From NCBI GenBank assembly GCA_009842645.1, contig VYFB01000036.1, positions 1 through 39,718 on the forward strand: 39,718 bases of DNA. The letters run 5' to 3'. The notes under the pieces were generated by a model. The model searched no databases. It saw nothing but the letters and a program-made list of their open reading frames with translations, and was not told the DNA's origin. The position numbers and the translations under genes are program-made. Below are positions 28,741 to 37,213 of the stretch, piece after piece (positions within the stretch are counted from its first letter, which is position 1; each line of letters starts with the position of its first letter). The stretch comes from Nitrospira sp. SB0677_bin_15. Lineage in GTDB: Bacteria > Nitrospirota > Nitrospiria > Nitrospirales > UBA8639.

Positions 28741-29682
28741 CGAGAAGGCAAAGGAGCAGTTCGAGCAGAACTGCTTCACCGTCACGCGACAATTACGCTA
28801 CAGCCGGGACGAGATCCAGTATGCACTGGACATCGTGCTGTTCATCAACGGGCTGCTGGTCTGTACCTTCGAACTCAAAAACAACCTGACCAAGCAGACG
28901 GTGGACGACGCGGTCTGGCAGTACAAGAAGGATCGCAATCCGCGTGAGAAGCTCTTCAAGTTCAGCCGCTACGTGGCACACTTCGCTGTGGATGAGAACG
29001 AAGTGCGTTTTTGCACCCATCTACAAGGGAAGGCTTCGTGGTTCCTACCCTTCAACCGGGGCTGGGACGACGGCGCAGGAAAACCGCCCAACCCCTATGG
29101 ACTCAAGGCCGACTACCTGTGGCGCGAGGTATGCCATTCGGGAGTATCTTCGGGAACGCAAGAGCTCCTTCCAAGCCATCGTGGCCTTCTCAGGTGAGCA
29201 TGAGTTCGGCGGAACAAAGGTCAGCGAGGCCTCCCTGAACGGCTTTCCCTCCACATAAGATCGCCGAGCGGATTCGCGAAGATCCTTACCGCTTTCTCGT
29301 CTGTGCGGACAAATTTCAGACCGGCTACGACGAGCCCCTGCTGCACACGATGTACGTGGATAAGACCCTCTCGGGCATCATCAGGGCCTTCAACGATCTC
29401 TTCGGCTACATTGTCTGGCAGGACGCCGACCGTGTGCGTGAACTCATCACCGAGACCATTCCAGCCAAGGTGGCGGAGGACACCGCCTTCAAGAACGCCC
29501 GGCAAAACCCGGACAAGGAGAACGCGCGCATCGAACATGACAAAGCTTTGGTGCGCGTCATGACGTCCGTGATGAAGGACGACACCGAACTGTTCAAGCA
29601 ATTCATGGACCACCAGAGCTTCAAGCGGTGGATGAGCGACGCCGTATTCGGTCTGGCCTACACACAGGCTGGTAGGGAGTAA
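28741..29682 (+). pseudogene. hsdR: Type I restriction HsdR remnant with internal deletions and a frameshift
   Basis: FEQNCFTVTRQLRYSRDEIQYALDIVLFINGLLVCTFELKNNLTKQTVDDAVWQYKKDRNPREKLF...FLPFNRG (N-terminal nuclease region) then AIREYLRERKSSFQAIVAFSGEHEFGGTKVSEASLNGFPS / KIAERIREDPYRFLVCADKFQTGYDEPLLHTMYVDKTLSGI / FNDLFGYIVW...; central helicase part missing. Confidence 0.85.
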
Positions 29683-29701
29683 TGCCTGTGAGGGCAAAAG
29701 A

Positions 29702-29741
29702 TTGACATGGTCTGGATATGGCCATATAGTATTGTATGGCC
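29702..29741 (+). promoter_or_regulatory. vapB promoter with overlapping operator palindrome
   Basis: TTGACA (29702-29707), 17 nt, TATAGT (29725-29730); ATATGGCCATAT palindrome at 29716-29727 and TATGGCC at 29735-29741. Confidence 0.7.
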
Positions 29742-30020
29742 GTAACTACTATCAAATCGACCTATTCGCTGGATGTGGAATCCATACGCACACTTGAAAA
29801 ATTGGCGCAACGCTGGAACGTGTCGAAGTCCGAAGTGTTGCGGCGCGCCATTCGGGTTGCAGCGATAGACGGGATTCCCAGCGACGTTGCGGCGCTCAGT
29901 GCTCTCGACCAACTACAAGTCTCGCTACGGTTGCGCAAAGTCAATTTCGCACAGTGGGAAAGGGACTTGAAAGTTGAGCGTCGAGCGACTTCTCAGCGGC
30001 TGGCTCATAAGACCCCATGA
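29736..30020 (+). CDS. Ribbon-helix-helix antitoxin (VapB-like)
   Basis: TTIKSTYSLDVESIRTLEKLAQRWNVSKSEVLRRAIRVAA; 4-bp overlap with the PIN toxin. Confidence 0.82.
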   Translation: MAVTTIKSTYSLDVESIRTLEKLAQRWNVSKSEVLRRAIRVAAIDGIPSDVAALSALDQLQVSLRLRKVNFAQWERDLKVERRATSQRLAHKTP

Positions 30021-30388
30021 TTCACCTGGACACGAGTTTTTTGATTCGGGCGCTGAACGTGGGGACCCTTGAGGACTGCAAGTTGCGAGAGTGGATCAGT
30101 GCCGGCGAAACGCTGAGCATGAGCACGGTCGCTTGGGCGGAGTTTCTCTGCGGTCCACTTGACCAATCCGAAATAGAGTTGGCGGCTCAAATCGTTGGAC
30201 AGCAGAGTGTTTTCACGCCGGATCATGCGGCAATTGCCGCACGGTTATTCAATGAGTCGGGGCGACGGCGTGGCTCATTGCTCGACTGCATGATTGCAGC
30301 GGCAGCGCTGGCTGAAGGCGCACCCATTGCAACCATGAACGTGGCGGATTTTCGCCGTTTTGAGGATTCCGGCCTGACGGTGGTCTAA
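30017..30388 (+). CDS. PIN-domain toxin (VapC-like)
   Basis: MIHLDTSFLIRAL; WAEFLCGP; GSLLDCMIAAAALAEGAPIATMNVADFRRF. Confidence 0.9.
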   Translation: MIHLDTSFLIRALNVGTLEDCKLREWISAGETLSMSTVAWAEFLCGPLDQSEIELAAQIVGQQSVFTPDHAAIAARLFNESGRRRGSLLDCMIAAAALAEGAPIATMNVADFRRFEDSGLTVV

Positions 30389-30393
30389 CTTAT

Positions 30394-30915
30394 GGAACCT
30401 CTGATTAAGTGTCTCAAATAAGGTATACTCCGGCCAGGTATCCCCCAACCCACCCCGAATCGGAGGCCTCCCATGCACCAATCCAGTGGCTGGCGGAGCA
30501 ATATTTATGCGAGCGAGCGGTCTTGGTGCGGACGGGGGCGATCGTGGATGCAACGATTATTGCGGCGTCGGGCTCGACGAAGAATCAGGCCCACACCCGG
30601 GATCCCGAGATGGCGTCCACGAAGAAGGGGCGGAATTGGTATTTCGGCTTGAAGGCGCACATTGGCAGTGACTCGCAGGGGTGGGTGCATCGCAAAGCGA
30701 CACGCGGGCGGCGCCTGACGTGTGCCGATCGGGCGTTTAATCGCAAGAGTAACCGCGTGTGCGCCCGGGTCGAGCATGTCTTTTGTGTCATCAAGCACTT
30801 GTGGGGCTATCGGCGGGTGCGGTATCGGGGGTTAGCGAAGAATGCGGCGAACCTGTTCACGTTATTTGCCCTGGCGAATTGGTATCTGGTGCGCCGCGAA
30901 TTGGCCGTCACGTAG
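30394..30915 (+). mobile_element. IS5-family element remnant: left end plus internally deleted transposase; right end not found
   Basis: ggaacctctgattaagtg at 30394; VRTGAIVDATIIAASGSTKNQAHTRDPEMASTKKGRNWYFGLKAHIGSDS...KSNRVCARVEHVFCVIKHLWGYRRVRYRGLAKNAANLFTLFALANWYLVRREL. Confidence 0.85.
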
Positions 30916-31048
30916 AGGGCGATCGGTGAAAACCGCTCCGCTGGCGGCCAAGCGGACCACACACTCCCCGAGAGCCCCTTATCTGTTCTTAAAGATAAAA
31001 AGCATGGGTGCTTCCTCCCCTCTCAGATTTAAACAGAACAGAGAATAA

Positions 31049-32041
31049 ATGCCTGCACTGCCTCCTGAAATAATCGTTCAAGCAATAGAAGAGGCCTTCA
31101 CTGATTCTGCAGCGTCGGCTGTCTTGGTGTCGAAGCCGAGAGGAAATCCGAAAAGATTCTACGTTACGTCCGGAGAAGCATCGTTTTCTGTTTGGATATA
31201 CATCTGGACGTTGACTCATGGGGGTGGACCACGTTCGGTTGACGAATATCGTATACAACTTACGTCGGTAACTCCCCCTTTGCCGGAAAATCCAGACGGC
31301 CCTACGCTATTGTTGGGTTACGAGCCAAATAGCAAGTGCTTTGCCGGATTTGATCTTAGAAAACACCGAATGTTTTCAACCCAGTCTCCTTCCATCCAGA
31401 TAAATATCAATACCCTTGGGGAAGCTGTTAGGGATGGTTTTGCCTTTGCGCGGAAAGGTAACGATGAAATTGCAGTCGGTTTTCGTCCTGACAATATGCT
31501 CGCATACTGTGCAAATTATGAAAGCCTGCATGAGAAAGGGGCAGATGTCACAGTGTCCAGTCTGTTATCCAGAATCGGAAGGCTCGAATCCGTAACTGAT
31601 GCTGAAATCGACAAGTTGGCCCCCGACAGGAGGCGTATTGTAAAGAAATTATCGCACCTTGTCCGAGACAGTAATTTTAGAAGAAAGGTCACCGTCGCCT
31701 ACGACCGAAAGTGTTGTGTAACCGGATTGCAACTACGACTCATTGATGCTGCACACATTTTGCCTGTTGGCGCGGAAGGTAGTACCGATGACGTTCAAAA
31801 CGGATTGTGTCTTTCTCCCACTTATCACAGGGCGTATGATCGTAAACTGATCTACCTCACTGAGGAGCGACGAATGCTGATCAATCCTCGCGAGAAAGAT
31901 AAACTCATCAAACTTGGTTTGGGCGGAGGACTTCAGGAATTTGAGTCACATCTTGGTAAAGAGATATTCCTTCCACCGGACAGGAATCAATGGCCACGAA
32001 TAGAGTTCATCCGGTCTGCGAACGAGTTTCGGGAAATCTGA
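31049..32041 (+). CDS. HNH endonuclease (HNH_2-type, likely restriction enzyme)
   Basis: 330 aa; VTVAYDRKCCVTGLQLRLIDAAHILPVGAEGSTDDVQNGLCLSPTYHRAYDRKLIYL. Confidence 0.85.
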   Translation: MPALPPEIIVQAIEEAFTDSAASAVLVSKPRGNPKRFYVTSGEASFSVWIYIWTLTHGGGPRSVDEYRIQLTSVTPPLPENPDGPTLLLGYEPNSKCFAGFDLRKHRMFSTQSPSIQININTLGEAVRDGFAFARKGNDEIAVGFRPDNMLAYCANYESLHEKGADVTVSSLLSRIGRLESVTDAEIDKLAPDRRRIVKKLSHLVRDSNFRRKVTVAYDRKCCVTGLQLRLIDAAHILPVGAEGSTDDVQNGLCLSPTYHRAYDRKLIYLTEERRMLINPREKDKLIKLGLGGGLQEFESHLGKEIFLPPDRNQWPRIEFIRSANEFREI

Positions 32042-32084
32042 GTTATCCCTCTCAGGTAAAGCTGAACGCATCTGAGTCACAATA

Positions 32085-32130
32085 TTGTATTACAAAAAAT
32101 AATTGACAGAACTGATTTTCGTATTACAAT
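32085..32130 (+). promoter_or_regulatory. Methyltransferase promoter with two operator-like palindromes
   Basis: TTGACA (32103-32108), 16 nt, TACAAT (32125-32130); TTGTATTACAA (32085-32095) and TCGTATTACAA (32119-32129). Confidence 0.65.
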
Positions 32131-32135
32131 TAATT

Positions 32136-33356
32136 ATGCCCCGCCCAAAAGTTAAAAGCCCTCGAAAAAGGCTCGTCAATTTCCGGCTTACAGACACTGA
32201 GTATTCGGAGATGCAATGCTCTGCAGAGGTAGCTGGCTATGATTCGCTGAGCAGTTATCTTCGCCACCTGTATGACAACCATAGACATGTATCTCAAGCG
32301 AAAGAAGATTCCGCAATATACGGTGTTGCACAACCCGAGATTTATAGAGAAACGCAATATGGCGAAATCTATTATGGCGATTCTCTCGGTCTATTACACG
32401 CGACATTGGCACCAAATTCTGTGGACTTGATTATGACTTCGCCGCCGTTTGGTCTTGTCAGAAAGAAGATCTACGGTAACGAAGACGCTGATCGATACGT
32501 GCAGTGGTTTCGACCGTTTGCCGAAGGCATGCAACGGGTGTTGAAGGATAAAGGCAGTCTCGTGATTGATATCGGTGGGGCTTGGAAACCCAGGGCTCCT
32601 ACTCGTTCACTTTATCATTTCGAGTTACTTATCGCGCTGTGTCGGGATTACGGGTTTCATCTTTGTCAGGAACATTACTGGTGGAACCCTGCAAAGCTAC
32701 CGACTCCGGCAGAATGGGTAAACGTCAGGCGAATACGAGTAAAGGACGCTGTAAACTGTGTCTGGTGGCTGTCGAAAACGTCGTGGCCCAAGGCATCTAA
32801 CAAACGTATTCTCGCCCCCTATAGTAATTCAATGAAATCTTTATTAAAGAACGGTTATAAGCCCAAGTTACGTCCATCGGGTCATGACATTTCCAATAAA
32901 TTCGAGAAAGACAACGGTGGTTCCGTTCCACCAAACCTTTTGGCCATCGCAAATACAGAATCGAACGGGACTTATCAGGACTATTGCCGCGCAAATAATC
33001 TGCCGGTGCATCCTGCAAGATTTCCGGCACGCCTTCCCGAATATTTCATTCGAATGCTTACTGATGAAGGGGATCTGGTGGTTGATCCTTTTGGGGGTTC
33101 ATGCGTCACTGGTGAGGTGGCCGAGTCGCTAAGACGCAAATGGGTTTGCTGTGAATTAAACGAAGACTACCTGAAAGGTGCTCTATCCCGATTCGTCGGT
33201 TTGAAACCTCGATTGTCGAAAACGGATAATACTCCTTATCAGGTTTATCCACCGTGTTCATTGAATGGTTCTACAGACACTTCGCCGTTTCCAGAAGACG
33301 GGGGCTTTAAGCGTGCCCTCAAAAAGCCAACACAGAAAAGTCTTCGGCTGTTTTAG
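32136..33356 (+). CDS. Site-specific DNA methyltransferase (N6-A/N4-C, beta order) with N-terminal RHH-like segment
   Basis: N-terminus MPRPKVKSPRKRLVNFRLTDTEYSEMQCSAEVAGYDSLSSYLRHLYDN; LIMTSPPFGL catalytic motif; DLVVDPFGGSCVTGEVAESLRRKWVCCELNEDY SAM motif. Confidence 0.9.
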   Translation: MPRPKVKSPRKRLVNFRLTDTEYSEMQCSAEVAGYDSLSSYLRHLYDNHRHVSQAKEDSAIYGVAQPEIYRETQYGEIYYGDSLGLLHATLAPNSVDLIMTSPPFGLVRKKIYGNEDADRYVQWFRPFAEGMQRVLKDKGSLVIDIGGAWKPRAPTRSLYHFELLIALCRDYGFHLCQEHYWWNPAKLPTPAEWVNVRRIRVKDAVNCVWWLSKTSWPKASNKRILAPYSNSMKSLLKNGYKPKLRPSGHDISNKFEKDNGGSVPPNLLAIANTESNGTYQDYCRANNLPVHPARFPARLPEYFIRMLTDEGDLVVDPFGGSCVTGEVAESLRRKWVCCELNEDYLKGALSRFVGLKPRLSKTDNTPYQVYPPCSLNGSTDTSPFPEDGGFKRALKKPTQKSLRLF

Positions 33357-33553
33357 CTTCTCTTCACGACTTAATTTTGATTAAGCACTTGCTGGAAAAC
33401 TTCAGAGGATTCTGAAAGATGGCCCTTCGGAGTCATGAGAGGCGGGCGGGCGAGAGGAGTAAACAGGAATCCCCCATGCAGGCCCTTCGACTGCGCTCCG
33501 CTACGCTCAGGACAGGCTTGCCGCCTGCACCCCAAGGGATGAAAATCGTACAG

Positions 33554-33682
33554 GTGGTCATCCTGAGCGAAGCGAAGGATCTCGTAGTTGAGGCGGTCGG
33601 TTATCGAGCGAGAGATTCCTCACTTCGCTCGGAATGACAAATGGGGGTATCGGAATGACAAATTGGGGTGTTGTTGGCTATT
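33554..33682. repeat. Dispersed intergenic repeat, family B copy 2
   Basis: gtcatcctgagcgaagcgaaggatctcgtagttgaggcggtcggttatcgagcgagagattcctc...ggaatgacaaattggggtgttgttggcta. Confidence 0.75.
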
Positions 33683-33697
33683 TTCATACCAAGCCCG

Positions 33698-34024
33698 TTA
33701 CAGGCTGATGAATCGATCGCAGCCTGTGATGATTTGGGAGAGGACCACCAGTCCGCAGAAGGTCACTTCCTGGCCATAGTCTTCCGTGGATACTTTGTGC
33801 TGCTGACATCCGTAGGCGCAGACGTTCAATTTGACGCCTGCCGAAACCAGGCTGAGGATCGCCGCGTTTTCCAGGTTTTTCACCCCCTCATCAATGAGAT
33901 ACAAGTACACGTTCACGTGTGAACGCAGGGCTTCGCGGCTCAAGCCGACGACCACGTCCGCGTTGGGATGAGAAGGGGGGGTTGAGAGAAGCAACCCCAG
34001 CTTTTTGCCTGCCAGATCGTTCAT
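33698..34024 (-). CDS. DsrE-family protein
   Basis: KKLGLLLSTPPSHPNADVVVGLSREALRSHVNVYLYLIDEGVKNL...GVKLNVCAYGCQQH. Confidence 0.75.
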   Translation of the reverse strand: MNDLAGKKLGLLLSTPPSHPNADVVVGLSREALRSHVNVYLYLIDEGVKNLENAAILSLVSAGVKLNVCAYGCQQHKVSTEDYGQEVTFCGLVVLSQIITGCDRFISL

Positions 34025-34033
34025 GGGCAACAA

Positions 34034-34462
34034 TTATTGAATCTCGATCGCGCCGCCCTGTAAGTCGAGGTCCGCGTCTTTCAACTCCATCTTATTCCCG
34101 ACGTGCCAATGTTCGGCCGTGACTTCGGACACTGTCCCGCCCGGCAAGTAAAACTTGGCCTGGGGGACCTGGACGCCGTTTTCCTCGTTCCTTTTGACGA
34201 GGAACACCACGCCTTTGAGCGTATTATCAATCACCGTCACCGATGCGGGTTCGGCCCGGAGTTCGAAGCGGTCCTGGTCATTGGACGACCATTCGTTGCG
34301 TTCCAGTTTGGCAACCTGTGATCCGGCGGGATTATAGAGGGCCATGCTCAGGAGGATACTCCCGTCTTCAGCCTTCTGTTCCACCTTGATCAGGTCCTGG
34401 TCCTGCGCCACAAAAATGCCGTTCGTATTGCGAAGCTGATTTGACCCGATTGAAATATCCAT
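34034..34462 (-). CDS. Hypothetical protein
   Basis: 142-aa ORF immediately upstream of the DsrE gene in the same orientation. Confidence 0.6.
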   Translation of the reverse strand: MDISIGSNQLRNTNGIFVAQDQDLIKVEQKAEDGSILLSMALYNPAGSQVAKLERNEWSSNDQDRFELRAEPASVTVIDNTLKGVVFLVKRNEENGVQVPQAKFYLPGGTVSEVTAEHWHVGNKMELKDADLDLQGGAIEIQ

Positions 34463-34620
34463 GATGTCCTTTATTCGCGGTCCGTGGTCTGGTACGGCTG
34501 AGAATTGATACCGGCCATCGGCTCCGTTTTACCCTGTTGGCAGAGACGAAGATACCGACTTGAAAAGCAGGGGTCAACCAACAAACGTTTTCTCGGATGA
34601 TGAGGAGAGCCATGCAAGTT

Positions 34621-35304
34621 TCATGGGTTCGAAATGGGACGAAGAAAGTACCGGACCCCGTCGACCTGTACCACGGGCATGATCAGCCCTTGGTCCGTGC
34701 CGTCGTGAGAAAAGGCGTAGATGATGGATTCCCAGGGAATCAGCGTGCCGGTGAAGAGGATTCCTATTTCCACGTGTTCTCTCTTTGCGTGACGGTCAAG
34801 GAGCGTCCGAAGTCCGGCCACTGAAGGGACGGCGACCATTTCATACGGCAATTGGAGTGGCTTGAATCGGACAAGGCCCCAAGTCGTTTTCGTGAACTCA
34901 GGACCCATGACCACGGAGAATCCTTGATCGGCTTCCCGGTACTCGCCCAGGACACCCGACCACCAAAACGCCACTCGTTGGCTCAGCAACGGATGTCCTT
35001 CCCGTAATGCATCCCGCTGTCGGTTGAAGTCAAAGAGCCTGGACCCGAGTTCTTCACCCGGCTGGTCATGCAACTGATTCCAATCAGGCGGCTGGTTTTC
35101 CAATTCACTGAGAAACCGCTCCTGGTTCGCGGCCGTGAGAAGGGTACGAATGGGTTCGCCGATGAACAGGGCGCGACTTCGAGGGAGAGTCTCCAGTGGT
35201 TGAATACCTGATGGAAGATCGGCGAGACACTCGAGGGAGAGGCCAAGAAAGAAGGCAAGCAAAACGGATGCTGCTGCGTGGAAAAGACGCGGTCGGCGAT
35301 TCAT
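34621..35304 (-). CDS. Hypothetical exported protein of the ABC operon
   Basis: Signal-like N-terminus; 4-bp overlap with the upstream ATPase gene. Confidence 0.65.
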   Translation of the reverse strand: MNRRPRLFHAAASVLLAFFLGLSLECLADLPSGIQPLETLPRSRALFIGEPIRTLLTAANQERFLSELENQPPDWNQLHDQPGEELGSRLFDFNRQRDALREGHPLLSQRVAFWWSGVLGEYREADQGFSVVMGPEFTKTTWGLVRFKPLQLPYEMVAVPSVAGLRTLLDRHAKREHVEIGILFTGTLIPWESIIYAFSHDGTDQGLIMPVVQVDGVRYFLRPISNP

Positions 35305-36389
35305 AACGACGGCAATGGAATCCGGTTGTCGTTGATGAACAGGTGAAAGTTTTTCACGTAGATCGTGATGGACTCTCCCGCGTGTTGCCGAAAACCGAAT
35401 GAGGTTCGTGCCATCAGAGATTGTCCTTTGACCATTATATGCACGATGGAATCATTGCCGAGGTTTTCAACCAAGTCGATGGTTCCGGTGCTCGCAACAT
35501 GTCCCGGCCCCTCAGGTTCAAATGTGACGTCTTCAGGACGGACCCCCAAGGTTGCCGTCCCAGTGCCTGCGCCGATTCGTTCGTGAGCCTGAAACGGAAA
35601 CCGGAACGTCAAGTCTCCCATGAGGAATTCGAGTTGCCGTTGATCGAGGCGATAAGAGCCCTCGAACAAATTCATCGGAGGGTTGCCGATGAACCCGGCG
35701 ACAAAGGGATTAGCGGGCTCATGATAAATCTGTTCGGGCCGTCCGATTTGCTGAATCCTGCCGCGATTCATAACGACAACGGCGTGCCCCAGCGTCATGG
35801 CTTCGCTTTGATCATGCGTCACGTAGACCATGGTGGTGCCCAAGCGGCGGTGCAATTTCTTCAATTCTACTCGCATTGATGCCCGAAGCCGGGCATCCAG
35901 GTTTGACAGTGGTTCGTCAAAAAGAAACAATTTGGGTTTCCGAACAATGGCTCGACCCATGGCCACGCGTTGCTGTTGCCCGCCCGAGAGTTCCTTCGGC
36001 TTCCGGTCAAGCAGGTCGTAAATTTCCAATAACGCAGCGGTTTCAGCGATACGTGCTTCGATCACGGATTTGGGTTCTCGCCGCATTTTCAACCCGAAAG
36101 CCAAGTTTTCCTTGACCGTCAAGTGTGGGTAGAGGGCATAGTGTTGAAAGACCATGGCGATGTCGCGGTCCGAAGGGGGGACGTCGTCCACGCATTGTCC
36201 TCCGAAGGACACCGAGCCTCGGGTTTGCGGTTCGAGACCGGCGATTATGCGCAGCAACGTGGATTTGCCGCATCCCGACGGACCCAGCAACACAAAGAAT
36301 TTGCCATCACTGACCTCGAACGACACGTCATGCAGAACCCGAGTCCGGCCGAACGTTTTCTCGATGTGTTGTAGTTCCAGTCCGGCCAT
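35301..36389 (-). CDS. Sugar ABC transporter ATP-binding protein (UgpC/MalK-like)
   Basis: GPSGCGKSTLLRIIAGLE; LSGGQQQRVAMGRAIVRKPKLFLFDEPLSNLDARLR; C-terminal TOBE region. Confidence 0.94.
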   Translation of the reverse strand: MAGLELQHIEKTFGRTRVLHDVSFEVSDGKFFVLLGPSGCGKSTLLRIIAGLEPQTRGSVSFGGQCVDDVPPSDRDIAMVFQHYALYPHLTVKENLAFGLKMRREPKSVIEARIAETAALLEIYDLLDRKPKELSGGQQQRVAMGRAIVRKPKLFLFDEPLSNLDARLRASMRVELKKLHRRLGTTMVYVTHDQSEAMTLGHAVVVMNRGRIQQIGRPEQIYHEPANPFVAGFIGNPPMNLFEGSYRLDQRQLEFLMGDLTFRFPFQAHERIGAGTGTATLGVRPEDVTFEPEGPGHVASTGTIDLVENLGNDSIVHIMVKGQSLMARTSFGFRQHAGESITIYVKNFHLFINDNRIPLPSL

Positions 36390-36397
36390 GCCTTACC

Positions 36398-37213
36398 TTA
36401 CTTCTTCACCGCGCCGGCCGATAGGCCATTGATGATCCCGCGTTGAAACAGGAGCACGAGGATGATCAACGGCAGCGTGGCGATCACGGAGGCCGCGGCG
36501 ATTTCTCCCCACGGCATGATAAATTCTCCCTGAAACAGGGCAATGCCGACCGGCAGGGTTTGGCGTTCGGGATCCGTGAGAATCAGCAAGGCGAAGAAAA
36601 ATTCGTTCCATGCGTAGATAAACGTGAGGATGGCCGCGGTGAACAGCCCGGGTGCCGCGAGGGGCAGCATGATTTTGTACAACGCCTGCCACGTTGTGCA
36701 GCCGTCGATGCGTGCGGCTTCTTCCAACTCGATCGGCAGTTCGTGGAAGAACGTGGTTAAAATCCACACGGCGAGGGGCAAGGTCAGTGAGACGTAGGGC
36801 AGGACCAGTCCCCAATGGGTATTCAACCCACCGAGCCGTTCCAGGATTTGCCAGACCGGTCCTGCAATGACGATAGGCGGAAACATCGCGACGCAGAGCA
36901 GCCCACCCAGGATCCATGTTTTTCCCGGCAACCGCAGCCGTGCCAAAGCATAGGCGGCCGGAGTTGCGGCGATTAGCGCAATGACGGTCGCGCTTCCGGC
37001 AACGGTGACACTGTTTCTCACGTAGTGTAACAGTCGATGCTCGAAGAGTGCTGAGGCATAAAACACGAGACTGCCGTCCGGCCACCAGGTTGGAGGGATC
37101 GCTTCCACTTGGATTTGTGACTTGAACGAAGTCAGGACAAACCAGAGAAAAGGACACAGGCTGCCGAGTACGGCCAGGAGGATCCCGCCAAGCAAGATCG
37201 GACGATGCATCAT
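36398..37213 (-). CDS. Carbohydrate ABC transporter permease (MalG/UgpE-like)
   Basis: EEAARIDGCTTWQALYKIMLPLAAPGLFTAAILTFIYAWNEFFFALLI. Confidence 0.94.
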   Translation of the reverse strand: MMHRPILLGGILLAVLGSLCPFLWFVLTSFKSQIQVEAIPPTWWPDGSLVFYASALFEHRLLHYVRNSVTVAGSATVIALIAATPAAYALARLRLPGKTWILGGLLCVAMFPPIVIAGPVWQILERLGGLNTHWGLVLPYVSLTLPLAVWILTTFFHELPIELEEAARIDGCTTWQALYKIMLPLAAPGLFTAAILTFIYAWNEFFFALLILTDPERQTLPVGIALFQGEFIMPWGEIAAASVIATLPLIILVLLFQRGIINGLSAGAVKK

